Below, in pieces: positions 1-9,085 of a stretch of 64,000 nt of DNA. Source of the DNA: Devosia sp. (lineage in GTDB: Bacteria > Pseudomonadota > Alphaproteobacteria > Rhizobiales > Devosiaceae); contig JADJPS010000018.1 of NCBI GenBank assembly GCA_016713105.1, positions 629,388 through 693,387 of the forward strand. Direction: 5' to 3'. The translations under genes were made by a program, and so were the position numbers. The notes beneath the pieces are model-generated. The model worked only from the letters and a program-made list of their open reading frames with translations, ran no database searches and had not been told where the DNA came from. Each line of letters opens with the position of its first letter. Position 1 is the stretch's first letter.

Positions 1-939
1 GACCTTGTCGACGTCCATCACCGTGACATTGTACCAGCCGAGCCGGTCGAGATAGCCGACGCCCACCAGCACCTCGTGTCCACCCATGTGCATGAACCGG
101 CTCTCGACCCTGACCTCGCTGGAGGTGACGCGGTCGAGCATGGCCTGCATCTGGGCGCGATCCTGCGGGCGATCGATGAGCGCGAAGATCGTCTTCTTGT
201 TGGCGAGGTCCTTGGTGATCGAATGAAAGTCGACGAGGCTGGCGTCCCGATGCGCCTGGACCGCCCCGGCGCGATCGACGAACATCGCGGTCACGCCGGT
301 CTGCGGGATGTCGACGACCTCCTGAACGAACTGGCTGAGGTCGAGCCCGGAGCCGAGCACGCCGAGGACCTTGCCGGCATCGGCGATGATGCAGTTGATC
401 CACACCTTGGTCACGGCCAGCACATCGTCGTGGTCGACGTTGAGATGGCAGCCCTCGCCCAGCGCCGCGGTCTTGAAGTACCAGGCGTCGCGCGGGTTGT
501 CGGGGTTCAGGCTGTGGCTGAGCTGCCGGCCGGCATAGCCGTTGGCGGCATCGTTGAAGTAGTAGTTCCGCGAGGCATCGATGACGAAGAAATAGGATCG
601 GTCGGCGAAGGCCTGCCGGTAGTGCTCGAGTTCGGCGAGGCCGCGGGCCCAGCGCTCGGCATTGCCCTCATTCTTCGCCCATTCCCGTATGGCGGTCGAG
701 CGCGCCAGGGTCTCGGCGAGCTTGACCTCCTGCATCAGGGCCCCGAGACCGCGATAGCGGTCGAACAGGATCTGCTTTTCGGCGAACAGCGTGCCGAGCT
801 TGACCACCGTGGTGTTGACGATGGCGGTGAAGCAGAAATAGGCCGGCACGGCGAGGGCGACGAAGCCACAAAGGACGAGCAGCAGGATGCGCGTCCTCAG
901 GCTGGAGGCCAGCGCGCTCCTGATGTTGCCAAGTGCCAC
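1..939 (-). CDS. Cache-domain membrane sensor, C-terminus off window
   Basis: The reverse strand is open from a GTG at 939 to the window edge (313 residues) with no stop, so the gene continues beyond base 1. A hydrophobic membrane segment lies at about residues 14-35, followed by a long extracytoplasmic region with the look of a double-Cache sensor (a YFFVIDASRNYYFND stretch, then YAGRQLSHSLNPDNPRDAWY and a second ligand-pocket-like half). Such regions usually precede a second membrane helix and a GGDEF, histidine kinase or chemotaxis output domain. The output domain is not in the window, so its type cannot be stated. An in-frame GTG at 989 is an alternative start; neither start has a strong ribosome binding site. 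Confidence 0.7.
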   Translation of the reverse strand, partial: MALGNIRSALASSLRTRILLLVLCGFVALAVPAYFCFTAIVNTTVVKLGTLFAEKQILFDRYRGLGALMQEVKLAETLARSTAIREWAKNEGNAERWARGLAELEHYRQAFADRSYFFVIDASRNYYFNDAANGYAGRQLSHSLNPDNPRDAWYFKTAALGEGCHLNVDHDDVLAVTKVWINCIIADAGKVLGVLGSGLDLSQFVQEVVDIPQTGVTAMFVDRAGAVQAHRDASLVDFHSITKDLANKKTIFALIDRPQDRAQMQAMLDRVTSSEVRVESRFMHMGGHEVLVGVGYLDRLGWYNVTVMDVDKV

Positions 940-1076
940 TTTCGATCCGGACCGCTGCGCCGACCCGACTCCCGTTTTCCACCCGGACACTAGCGCCCGA
1001 GGAGTAAACGGAAGCCTAAGTGAGGGCTGCAAAGTCGTCGCCGAAGCTCGCCGGCGTGCGACTTAACTTCCTGATC

Positions 1077-1679
1077 TTACTGTAAAAATTCTTGCGCCGC
1101 GAGCAGCTCGGCGCGTCGGATCTCGTGCCCGCCATCATGCCAGACGAGGCGGACCTCGGCGCCGTTGGCGGTGAAGTAGTCGGCCAGCCGCTGCGCATTG
1201 TCGGCGGGCACGATGGGGTCGTGCCGAACGGCGGTAATGAGGACGCGGCGGCCGGCAAGGTCGGGCTGCGGCTGCGGCTCGAACGGAATCAACGGGTGCA
1301 TCAGAACTGCGGCATCGAAGCTGGCAGGCGCCGCGAACAGCACCGAGGCAATGATGTTGGCGCCGTTCGAATAGCCCAGCGCCAGCCGCCGGCCGGCCGG
1401 TGCCGCGGCGGCAACGAAGGCCGCGACCTTGGACGTCGCGCGTGTGAGGTCGGCCATGTCGTAGCGCCCTTCGGCGAGACGCCTGAAATAGCGCAGCGCT
1501 CCGCCCTCCGAGACATCGCCCCGGATGCCGATGCGGCGCGCTCCGGGCCTGAGTTCGGACGCCAGCTCGACGAACTGGTTTTCGTCGCCCCCCGTGCCGT
1601 GGAACAGGAAGAGGGCCGGCGCGTCCGGGGAGGCGCCGGGCAGGTCGGTGGTGACATAGGTGTCGCTCGCAATGGTCAT
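1077..1679 (-). CDS. MhqD-like alpha/beta hydrolase (carboxylesterase family)
   Basis: This 200-residue protein is a small single-domain alpha/beta hydrolase. The oxyanion region is LFLFHGTGGDENQF, the nucleophile elbow is GYSNGAN (Ser in G-x-S-x-G), an aspartate follows in RHDPIVP, and the catalytic histidine is in WHDGGHEI, so the triad is complete. This is the phospholipase/carboxylesterase group that includes Bacillus MhqD. The ATG at 1679 overlaps the stop of the upstream dioxygenase gene (TGATG), so the two are translationally coupled. The MhqO-MhqD pairing is known from quinone and electrophile stress responses; the actual substrate here is inference. Confidence 0.82.
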   Translation of the reverse strand: MTIASDTYVTTDLPGASPDAPALFLFHGTGGDENQFVELASELRPGARRIGIRGDVSEGGALRYFRRLAEGRYDMADLTRATSKVAAFVAAAAPAGRRLALGYSNGANIIASVLFAAPASFDAAVLMHPLIPFEPQPQPDLAGRRVLITAVRHDPIVPADNAQRLADYFTANGAEVRLVWHDGGHEIRRAELLAAQEFLQ

Positions 1680-2629
1680 CACGCCGCCTCCCCGCTGACG
1701 TCGAGCGGCTGCAGCGTCCGCTCGAGGGTTGCCCTGAGGTGCTCGTGCTGCCGCGGCAGCCTGAGCGTCTCGCCCAGATGCCGGCTGTCCTCGTCACGAT
1801 CGAAGCCGGGTTCGTTGGTCGCGATCTCGAACAGCACGCCGCCGGGCGTGCGGAAGTAGATGGCCCAGAAATAGTCGCGGTCGATCACCGGCGTCACCTG
1901 GTAGCCGGTATCGAGCAGCGCCGCGCGCACCGCGAGTTGCGCCGCCCGGTCCGCGACCGCAAAGGCGATGTGGTGCACCGAGCCGGCACCCGCAAGATCG
2001 GCGCGCCCGACCTCGGGCAGGACCTCGATGTCGATTAGGTCGGCGCCGTTGCCCTCCGGGCGCACCAGCCGCCGGACCCCGCCGGCACGCGCCGCCGCGT
2101 CGTAGCCCATGAAGCGCAGCAGTTCCTCGCTGGCCCCGCCATCGCGCACGCGCAACGACGCGGAGTGGACGCCGCGGATCGCCTCGGCCTCGCCGACGCC
2201 ATTGCCGACCCAGGGGGTACGGGCATCGTCCTCGACCTCGACCAGCGCCAGCGCGTCACCCTCCGGCGCGCGGAAGCCGAGCCGTGTCTCGCCGAAGCTC
2301 TCCGTCACCTCGAGATCGCCGACCCGCGCGGCAGCCAGGCGCTGCTGCCAGTAGCCGAGCGATCCCCTGGGGACCGCAAAGGCGGTGGTTCCGACCTCGC
2401 CGGTGCCGGGCCGGCCGCGGGCGATGTGGGGGAACGGGAAGTGCGTCATGATCGTCCCCGGCGAGCCGGCGGCGTCGCCGTAATAGAGATGGTAGACGCT
2501 GGGCTCGTCGAAGTTCACCGTCTGCTTGACCCGGCGCAACCCCAGCACGCGGGTGAAGAAATCGTTGTTGAGCGCCGCATCGCGCGCCATGGCGGTAACG
2601 TGATGCAGTCCCTTGATCTGGGTGAGCAT
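1679..2629 (-). CDS. VOC-family ring-cleaving dioxygenase (MhqO-like)
   Basis: A 316-residue protein starting MLTQIKGLHHVTAMARDA, with two tandem vicinal-oxygen-chelate modules (first around residues 5-150, second around 155-290). Putative metal ligands are the early GLHHVTA histidine, a VHHIAFAV histidine and a FEIATNEPGF glutamate near the C-terminus. Length and motifs fit the MhqO/LinE-like ring-cleaving dioxygenase family, which degrades hydroquinones and is induced by quinone or diamide stress. An open frame extends upstream to 2680, but the ATG at 2629 gives the conserved family N-terminus. The partner hydrolase is overlapped downstream. A perfect palindrome upstream (2721-2733) could be the operator. 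Confidence 0.85.
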   Translation of the reverse strand: MLTQIKGLHHVTAMARDAALNNDFFTRVLGLRRVKQTVNFDEPSVYHLYYGDAAGSPGTIMTHFPFPHIARGRPGTGEVGTTAFAVPRGSLGYWQQRLAAARVGDLEVTESFGETRLGFRAPEGDALALVEVEDDARTPWVGNGVGEAEAIRGVHSASLRVRDGGASEELLRFMGYDAAARAGGVRRLVRPEGNGADLIDIEVLPEVGRADLAGAGSVHHIAFAVADRAAQLAVRAALLDTGYQVTPVIDRDYFWAIYFRTPGGVLFEIATNEPGFDRDEDSRHLGETLRLPRQHEHLRATLERTLQPLDVSGEAA

Positions 2630-2720
2630 GGCTTGTGTCTCCAGGCGGCCCCGGCCGCGTTCTGGACCAGATATAGGCATTCAGGGACACTACAAAAGCT
2701 GGTCGTCCAGTACGGTTCGT

Positions 2721-2733
2721 TCGATAATATCGA
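2721..2733. promoter_or_regulatory. Perfect palindrome upstream of mhqO-like operon
   Basis: TCGATA-A-TATCGA is a perfect 13-bp inverted repeat in the space between the mhqO-like gene and the stop of the next gene. It lies about 90 bases ahead of the dioxygenase start, a natural place for a repressor. MhqR-like MarR regulators bind palindromes in comparable promoters; the regulator here is unknown. Confidence 0.4.
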
Positions 2734-3498
2734 TCAATCTCTAGACGGAGTCGCGAAGGCAAGTGTCGGCAGCGTCGGTCCGCCCGGCCGGTACTCGAGC
2801 CCGACAAACCCGGAATAGCCTTGCCTCGCGAGCCACCCGAGCCGCTCGGCATGGTCCAGGCCACCGCTCCCCGGCGCCCCGCGGCCGGGCGCATCGGCAA
2901 GGTGCACATGCGCCAACCGGTCGACCCGCCCGGCCAGCACCTCTTCGGTCGACTCGCCCATCACGGCGGAATGGTAGATGTCGTAGAGCAGCCCGATCTC
3001 GGGCCGGCCGACCTCGTCGACGATGTCGAGACCCTCGATCGTCGAGGTGAGATAGTAGCCGGGGTGGTCGACCCGGTCGTTGAGAGGCTCGAGCGCCAGC
3101 ACGACACCGGAGCCATCGAGCAGCGCCGCAGCCTCCTTCAGGACCCTGACGATCGCGGCGTGCTGGGCGGCCCGGGCGACGCCCGGCCGATGGTCGCCGG
3201 CCTGCGCAATCAGCATCGATGCGCCCAGCTCCCGGGCGGCCGCCAGCGATGTCCGGACGCCCTCGAGAAATCCCGCGTACGCCTCCGGATCGCCGAGTGG
3301 AGCGATCGGCTCGCACAGCAGGCCGGCCAGCGGCATGCCGGTCTCCTCAAGAGCTGCGCGGATGGCGGCGAGGTCCTTGCCGGAGTGGCGCCAGAACTCG
3401 ACTGCATCGAGCCCGGCGGCCTTCGCCAGCCGGATGCGGTCGGCGAACGCTTCTGCCTCGGCGGCGAACAACCATTCGATACAGGCCGAGTAGCGCAT
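2734..3498 (-). CDS. Hydroxypyruvate isomerase-like TIM-barrel protein
   Basis: The 254-residue protein starts MRYSACIEWLFAAEAEAFADR and belongs to the xylose-isomerase-like TIM-barrel (AP endonuclease family 2) fold as used by hydroxypyruvate isomerase. Conserved metal and catalytic positions are visible: LALEPLND (Glu), LLYDIYHSAVMGE (Asp and His), HVHLADAPGRGAPGSG (His, Asp) and FVGLEYRPGG (Glu). These enzymes interconvert hydroxypyruvate and tartronate semialdehyde. The ATG follows the pncB stop by two bases, so the two genes are co-transcribed, although no shared pathway is obvious. The exact sugar-acid substrate is uncertain. Confidence 0.8.
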   Translation of the reverse strand: MRYSACIEWLFAAEAEAFADRIRLAKAAGLDAVEFWRHSGKDLAAIRAALEETGMPLAGLLCEPIAPLGDPEAYAGFLEGVRTSLAAARELGASMLIAQAGDHRPGVARAAQHAAIVRVLKEAAALLDGSGVVLALEPLNDRVDHPGYYLTSTIEGLDIVDEVGRPEIGLLYDIYHSAVMGESTEEVLAGRVDRLAHVHLADAPGRGAPGSGGLDHAERLGWLARQGYSGFVGLEYRPGGPTLPTLAFATPSRD

Positions 3499-3500
3499 GA

Positions 3501-4805
3501 CTACACCGTCACCGCGTGCGCGACGCGGCCCTTGTCGCCGAAGATGCGCAGGTAGCGGGCGATTTCCGCCGGCTCGCCGGTGGCCTTCTCGGGGTTGTCG
3601 GAGAGCTTGACCGCCGGCCGGCCGTCGGCGCTCGAGACCTTGCAGACCAGGGAGATCGGGTCGAGCTGCGGGTTGGGCCAGGGCGAGCAGCCGGCGAAGT
3701 CGTTGGTGAGGTTGGTCCCCCAGCCGAAGGCCATGCGGACCCGGCCATTGAAGTGATGGTAGGCCTCCTCGATCATGTCGACGTCGAGCCCGTCGGAGAA
3801 GATCAGCAGCTTGTCGCGCGGATCGCGGCCGCGCTCCCGCCACCACTCGATGATGCGTTCTCCGCCCTCGATCGCCGGGGCGCTGTCGGGGCGGACGCCG
3901 GTCCAGTCCGCCACCCAGTCGGGCGCATCGCGCAGGAACGCCGCAGTGCCGAAGGCGTCGGGGAGAACGATCAGCAGGTTCCCGCCATAATAGCTCTCCC
4001 AGTCCTCGAGCACCTGATAGGGCGCGGCGCGCATCGCCGCCTCGCTGGGCGCGATGGCCGCGAGCACCATGGGCAGTTCGTGCGCGTTGGTGCCCAGCGC
4101 CTCGAGGTCGGTGTCCATGGCGAGCAGCACGTTCGAGGTACCCGTGAGGTTGCTGCCGAGACCCTCCTTGAGCGCCTCGACGCACCAGCGCTGCCACAGG
4201 AAAGAATGCCGCCGCCGGGTGCCGAAATCGGAGATGCGCAGTTCGGGCAGCAGCTTCAGCCGTTCCACCTTCTCCCACATCTTGGCCTTGGCCCGGGCAT
4301 AGACGACATCGAGCGCGAACGGACCATAGTCCCTGAGGGCCGCCCGGCTGCGCAGTTCGTTGATGATGGCGAGGGCCGGGATCTCCCACATGGTGGTTTC
4401 GAGCCACGGCCCCTCGAACGTGAGCTCGAACTGGCCATTGCGCTGTTCCAGCCGGTACTCGGGCAGGCGGAAGTCCTCGAGCCAGCGCAGGAACTCTGGA
4501 GAGAATATCTGCCGCGAGCCGTAGAAGCTGTTGCCCGCCAGCCAGATCATCTCCTTCTTGGAGAAGCGCAGCGAGCGCGCGTGATCGAGCTGGGCGCGCA
4601 GCTCGCCTTCATCGATTTCGTCGGCAAGCCGCACCGACCGCTTGCGGTTGATCAGCGAGAAGGTCACCTGCACCTTCGGGTAGAGCCCCCAGATCATCTG
4701 CAGCATCAACAGCTTGTAGAAATCGGTGTCGAGCAGGCTGCGGACGATCGGGTCCAGCTTCCAGGTGTGGTTGTAGACACGCCGGGCGATGTCGGTCTTG
4801 GGCAT
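3501..4805 (-). CDS. pncB: Nicotinate phosphoribosyltransferase
   Basis: A 434-residue enzyme, the normal length for bacterial PncB, which makes nicotinate mononucleotide from nicotinate and PRPP in the Preiss-Handler NAD salvage route. Recognisable blocks are LLDTDFYKLLMLQMIW near the N-terminus, the GTSNVLLAM segment, LGTNAHELPM holding the histidine that is phosphorylated in the family, and the phosphate-binding DGLDVDMIEEAYHHF and FGWGTNLTNDF stretches. The open frame extends to 4910, but MPKTDIARRVYNHTW at 4805 is preceded by a strong GGAGGAAGG ribosome binding site. It is cytoplasmic and heads a two-gene unit with the isomerase-like gene. Confidence 0.95.
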   Translation of the reverse strand: MPKTDIARRVYNHTWKLDPIVRSLLDTDFYKLLMLQMIWGLYPKVQVTFSLINRKRSVRLADEIDEGELRAQLDHARSLRFSKKEMIWLAGNSFYGSRQIFSPEFLRWLEDFRLPEYRLEQRNGQFELTFEGPWLETTMWEIPALAIINELRSRAALRDYGPFALDVVYARAKAKMWEKVERLKLLPELRISDFGTRRRHSFLWQRWCVEALKEGLGSNLTGTSNVLLAMDTDLEALGTNAHELPMVLAAIAPSEAAMRAAPYQVLEDWESYYGGNLLIVLPDAFGTAAFLRDAPDWVADWTGVRPDSAPAIEGGERIIEWWRERGRDPRDKLLIFSDGLDVDMIEEAYHHFNGRVRMAFGWGTNLTNDFAGCSPWPNPQLDPISLVCKVSSADGRPAVKLSDNPEKATGEPAEIARYLRIFGDKGRVAHAVTV

Positions 4806-5016
4806 CGGGGCCTTCCTCCACGCGCTGAGCCTGTTCGTAGGCGGATCGGCTGCAAAAATAAAGCACGCATCGGTACTGACCGATGGAGTGCCCGCAAACC
4901 CTTCCTTCACCCGCCCGCGCTATCGAGGGGTGAAACGCGATCAGCCAAGTGCGGGGGCTCGCCCGGCAAGCGATGACGATGGCCATGAGTTCGAACGCCG
5001 TTCCGGCTGGCTCGAC

Positions 5017-6567
5017 ATGAACGACCGGGCCATGCACACGCTGGGCTGGTGGTTCTTCCGCGCCGCGCCGTGGGGCTGGCCACCGGGCGCCAGCCCGGAC
5101 TACGGCATCGAGATCGCCAATTCGATCGCCCTCGTCGACGGCCTGCCGCTGTTCGCCATTCCGTTCAAGCTGTTGCGGGACTGGCTGCCGGAGTACTTCC
5201 AGTACTGGGGCTGGTGGCACCTGCTTTCGTTCGTGCTGCAGGCGGTCTTTGCGGTGCTGATCGCCCACGAGTTGCGGCTGAGCCGCATCCTGGCGCTGGT
5301 GGCGGCGCTGTTCTGCGTCTTCCAGCCGGCCTTCCTCGCCCGACTCGACGTGCATCTGGCGCTCTCCGGCCATTGGGTGATCCTGGCCGCCGTCTGGCTG
5401 TACGTGAAGGCCACCCCGCCACCGCGCTGGGCCTGGCCGCTGCTGCTCGCCACCGTCTCGGCGATCCACGGCTACCTGCTGGTGATGGTGTTTGCCACCT
5501 GGGGCGCGGCGCTGCTGCAAAGGCTCTGGCTGCGCCGGCTTTCGCTGCTCTCTGCCGGCATCGAGACCATCGCCAGCGCGGGGCTCATCGCGGCGGTGCT
5601 GTGGGCCTGCGGTATCTTCATGGTCGGCTCGGTCGAAAGCTACGATTTCGGGCGATGGCGGATGAACCTGCTCGGCCCGATCAACCCGGATTTCTGGTCG
5701 GTAGTCCTGCCGCAGGTCGAGACCAACATCGACGAATGGGAGGGCGCCAACTACCTGGGCATCGGCATCTTCGCCCTGATCGGGCTGGGTCTGCTCGGTC
5801 CGGGCCTGCGGCACCTGGGGCGGCTCGCGACGCCGCGCTACCTGCCGATCGTCCTGGTTGCCGGAGCGATGGCGGTATTCGCCCTCAGCAACCGGGTCGC
5901 CTTCGGCACGATCGAATTGTTCGAGATAGCGCTGCCCGAGCAGCTCGAGAAGTTCCTCTCGACCTTCCGCAGCACCGGCCGGTTCTTCTGGCCGCTGGGC
6001 TATCTGATCATCTTCGGCACGCTTGTCATCGTCTCCAAGCGTTTCGCGCCGCGCTGGGCGATGATTCTGGCCCTGCTCCTCGTCTTCGTCCAGATCTACG
6101 ACGAGCAGCGCGGCTGGCGCGGCGCCCATATCGGGGAGGATCGCACCGGCCCGAGCTTCCGCACGCCGCTCGCCAGCCCCGCCTGGGCGGCGCTGGCGCC
6201 GCACTACCTGAGGGTGCGCGGACTGCCGGCCCGCAACGATGTGCCCGGCTGGCGCGACCTCACCTGGTTCGCCATGCAGCATGGGCTGGCGAGCGCCGCC
6301 GTCTACCTGGGCCGCACCGATCCCGTGACCGAGCGATACTGGCTCGAGCAGGGCCGCGCTGCGATGCGGTCGGGCGAACTCGACACCGGCGCCATCTATT
6401 CGGTGACCCAGGACGTGGCCGAGATTCTCGTCCCCAGCCTCCGCCCCGAGGATCTGCTCGCCCACATCGACGGTCACATCATTTTCGCCCGCAACGGCAA
6501 GGCACACCTCGCGGCGGCCGGCATCACGCTCGAGCCCTACCGGGGTCCGCGCGCGACAGCGCGATAG
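5017..6567 (+). CDS. Polytopic membrane protein (DUF6311-like)
   Basis: A hydrophobic protein of about 516 residues with many membrane segments (for example around LLSFVLQAVFAVLIAHEL, ILALVAALFCVFQPAFLA, IFALIGLGLLGPGL and YLPIVLVAGAMAVFAL) and a soluble C-terminal 120 residues. The opening AMHTLGWWFFRAAPW and PPGASPDYGIEIANSI resemble DUF6311 membrane proteins, which look like GT-C-type glycosyltransferase relatives; no reaction is established. Family members usually carry one more N-terminal helix, and similarity seems to begin abruptly, so the 5' end may be truncated or frameshifted. ATG 5017 is the first good start; GTG 4930 is in frame upstream. It is convergent with the sugar-nucleotide genes. 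Confidence 0.65.
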   Translation: MNDRAMHTLGWWFFRAAPWGWPPGASPDYGIEIANSIALVDGLPLFAIPFKLLRDWLPEYFQYWGWWHLLSFVLQAVFAVLIAHELRLSRILALVAALFCVFQPAFLARLDVHLALSGHWVILAAVWLYVKATPPPRWAWPLLLATVSAIHGYLLVMVFATWGAALLQRLWLRRLSLLSAGIETIASAGLIAAVLWACGIFMVGSVESYDFGRWRMNLLGPINPDFWSVVLPQVETNIDEWEGANYLGIGIFALIGLGLLGPGLRHLGRLATPRYLPIVLVAGAMAVFALSNRVAFGTIELFEIALPEQLEKFLSTFRSTGRFFWPLGYLIIFGTLVIVSKRFAPRWAMILALLLVFVQIYDEQRGWRGAHIGEDRTGPSFRTPLASPAWAALAPHYLRVRGLPARNDVPGWRDLTWFAMQHGLASAAVYLGRTDPVTERYWLEQGRAAMRSGELDTGAIYSVTQDVAEILVPSLRPEDLLAHIDGHIIFARNGKAHLAAAGITLEPYRGPRATAR

Positions 6568-6601
6568 TGGGCCGGTGGCACCCGACGCCGCAAGCCGGGC
6601 A

Positions 6602-7498
6602 CTATGGTGACGACCGTCTCCGATCGAGGTAGTCCCCGACGGTCTGCGCGATGCCGGCCTCGAACCCAAGAGGCGGCGACCATCCGAGCCGCAGGCGGGC
6701 CTTCGAGACATCGAGCACCAGATCGTGCAGCAGGCGGTCGGCTATGCTGCCGCGTCCCGCGGCCCGCAGCAGCCCGTCGAGCCAGGACGGCGGAAACGCC
6801 CACTGCCGGTCGGGCCGCCCCATGGCGGCCGCCAGCGCCCCGAGAAGCCGGCGCGTCGAAACCACATCCTCGTCGGCGACATTGAAGACCTCGCCGGACG
6901 CGGCCGGATGCTCGGCGGCCAACACCAGGAAGTGCGCGAGACTGGCGGCCGAAATCAGCGAGCGCCTGTTCTCGACCCGCGCCAGAGGCAGCGGCCAGCC
7001 GCGCTCGACGGCGCGCAGCAGCATCGCGAAGTTGCGCTTGACGCCTGGCCCGTGCACCAGCGGTACCCGGACGATGGTGAGGGCCGCTCCGAGGATCTCG
7101 CGCAGCCGGACCTCCGCCGCCAGCTTGCCCTCGGCATAGGCGCCAACCGGCTTCGGCCGATCCGTCTCGACACAGGCATGTCCCGTCGGGCTGGTCTCGC
7201 CATAGACCTTGGCCGTCGACACAAAGACCAGACGGCGCAGGCCGACCTGCCTGGCCTGCAGGGCGAGGCTCTCGGTCAGGGCCAGCGTCGCTGCCTGCTC
7301 GGCCGCATCGCCGGATGGACGGGCCAGCAGGTGCACAAGCGCATCGCCGCCCTCGAGCACGGGGCGCCAGCCGGTCGTGACATCGGCCCCGGGCAGCTGC
7401 CGGAACGGCCTGCCGGTGCCGGCCAGGTACCGGCAGAGGTTGGTGCCGACGAACCCGGCCGCGCCGGAGACGATCAGCGGGCCCGGCCCCTGCCCCAT
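6602..7498 (-). CDS. NAD-dependent epimerase/dehydratase (extended SDR)
   Basis: A 298-residue extended short-chain dehydrogenase. The Rossmann dinucleotide motif is VSGAAGFVGTNLCRYL at the N-terminus, the FVSTAKVYGE segment carries the catalytic Ser/Thr, and the active-site pair is YAEGK (Y-x3-K). This family remodels nucleotide-sugars such as UDP-glucose or UDP-galacturonate. The ATG overlaps the stop of ugd (TGATG), so it is translated together with it, which supports a role in making a UDP-sugar precursor for a surface polysaccharide. The exact epimerase or decarboxylase activity cannot be told from the sequence. Confidence 0.82.
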   Translation of the reverse strand: MGQGPGPLIVSGAAGFVGTNLCRYLAGTGRPFRQLPGADVTTGWRPVLEGGDALVHLLARPSGDAAEQAATLALTESLALQARQVGLRRLVFVSTAKVYGETSPTGHACVETDRPKPVGAYAEGKLAAEVRLREILGAALTIVRVPLVHGPGVKRNFAMLLRAVERGWPLPLARVENRRSLISAASLAHFLVLAAEHPAASGEVFNVADEDVVSTRRLLGALAAAMGRPDRQWAFPPSWLDGLLRAAGRGSIADRLLHDLVLDVSKARLRLGWSPPLGFEAGIAQTVGDYLDRRRSSP

Positions 7499-8898
7499 CA
7501 GCTGGTCTGCCGTCGCCCGATCGGGAAGTAGGCGAGGCCGGCCTCGGCAACGGCGTCGGGCTCGTACATGTTGCGGCCATCGAAGATCGCCTTGCGCCGC
7601 AGCGCCGCGGCCAGGACGGAGAAATCGGGCGTCCGGAACGCCCTCCACTCGGTCACGATCACCAGCGCATCGGCCCCTTCGAGGGCGGACAGCGCATCCT
7701 CTGTGAACCGCACGGCCTCGATGCCGTCCGGCAGGTGATCGAGATCGGCCACGAGGACGCGACGCGCCTCCGCGATCGCCACCGGATCATGCGCGATGAT
7801 CCGGGCACCGCGGGCCACCAGTTCGGCAATGAGCACGCGGCTCGGGGCATCGCGCATGTCGTCGGTATTGGGCTTGAACGCGAGCCCCCACAGCGCAAAT
7901 GTCAATCCGCTCAGATCGTCACCGAAATGCCGGCGGATCTTGGCGCCGAGCACGCTCTTCTGCGCCTCGTTGGCCGCCTCCACCGCTTCGAGCACCCGCA
8001 GCGAACGGCCATGCTCGGCCGCCGTATGCTTGAGCGCCCGCACGTCCTTGGGAAAGCAGCTGCCGCCATATCCGGTGCCGGCATACAGGAAGCTGTAGCC
8101 GATGCGCGGATCCGAGCCGATGCCGTGACGCACCGCCTCGATGTCGGCGCCGAGGTCCTCGGCCAGATTGGCCAGTTCGTTCATGAAGGAGATGCGCGTC
8201 GCGAGCATCGCATTGGCGGCATACTTGGTGAACTCGGCCGAACGGACGTCCATCACCAGCACCCGGTCCTGCTGGTGGTTGAACGGCGCATAGAGTCGCT
8301 GCATCAGGGTCAGTGCCCGTCGTCCGGCCGCGTCGCCCGACGCCCCGATGACAATGCGATCGGGGCGCGTGAAGTCGGCGATCGCCGCACCCTCCTTGAG
8401 AAATTCCGGGTTCGAGACCACGGCATAGCCCGGCTGGCCCAGCCGTCGGCGCTCCTCGGGATCGGCGGCAAAGCCGCGTCGCACCAGTTCTGCCTCGAGC
8501 GCAGCCGCGACTTTGTCCGCCGTCCCCACCGGCACGGTGGACTTGTTCACCACCACTTTGAAGCCCTCCATGGTCGCGCCGATCGCGCGCGCCGCGGCCA
8601 GCACGTACCTCAGATCGGCCGAGCCGTTCTCGTCCGGGGGGGTGCCGACGGCGATGAAGATGATCTCGCCATGGCGCACCCCGTCAGCCGCATCGGCCGT
8701 GAAGTGCAGCCGGCCGGCGGAGCGGTTGGAGGCAATCAACCCCTCGATGCCGGGCTCGAAGATCGGTACGCCGCCGCCGTTGAGCAGCGACACCTTGGCA
8801 GCGTCGATATCGACGCCCACCACCTGGTTGCCGGTCTCAGCGAGGCACGCGCCCGTCACCAGCCCCACGTAGCCAGACCCGAATATGCTAATTCTCAT
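7498..8898 (-). CDS. ugd: UDP-glucose 6-dehydrogenase
   Basis: A 466-residue cytoplasmic enzyme oxidising UDP-glucose to UDP-glucuronate with two NAD. Domains run in the usual order: N-terminal Rossmann fold (ISIFGSGYVGLVTGACLAE), central helix domain with the NPEFLKEGAAIADF and KYAANAMLATRISFMNE motifs, the GSCFPKDVRALKHTA block bearing the catalytic cysteine, and a C-terminal UDP-binding Rossmann-like domain (LAFKPNTDDMRDAPS). Length is standard. It is the first gene of a two-gene unit with the overlapping epimerase and probably feeds capsule, exopolysaccharide or LPS synthesis. Confidence 0.95.
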   Translation of the reverse strand: MRISIFGSGYVGLVTGACLAETGNQVVGVDIDAAKVSLLNGGGVPIFEPGIEGLIASNRSAGRLHFTADAADGVRHGEIIFIAVGTPPDENGSADLRYVLAAARAIGATMEGFKVVVNKSTVPVGTADKVAAALEAELVRRGFAADPEERRRLGQPGYAVVSNPEFLKEGAAIADFTRPDRIVIGASGDAAGRRALTLMQRLYAPFNHQQDRVLVMDVRSAEFTKYAANAMLATRISFMNELANLAEDLGADIEAVRHGIGSDPRIGYSFLYAGTGYGGSCFPKDVRALKHTAAEHGRSLRVLEAVEAANEAQKSVLGAKIRRHFGDDLSGLTFALWGLAFKPNTDDMRDAPSRVLIAELVARGARIIAHDPVAIAEARRVLVADLDHLPDGIEAVRFTEDALSALEGADALVIVTEWRAFRTPDFSVLAAALRRKAIFDGRNMYEPDAVAEAGLAYFPIGRRQTS

Positions 8899-9085
8899 CG
8901 GACGCGATCCCCAGCCCCGGAGTCGCTATAGCGCGCCACATCGGGGTGCTCCAAGGGGCGATCTTGCAGCCGGGTCATGCACGATATCGATGATCAGCAC
9001 CGCCTGCGCAATACTGCACTGCGTACTGGCACTTCCCCCGCCGCTTCGATAGCGTCGCCGCGAGGTATCCTGGGGGACAATCGAC

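Noticed and set aside
76..993. Long plus-strand open frame at the left end
   Set aside because: It is the antisense of the Cache-sensor gene; its protein has no recognisable domain and high-GC third positions keep the opposite frame open.
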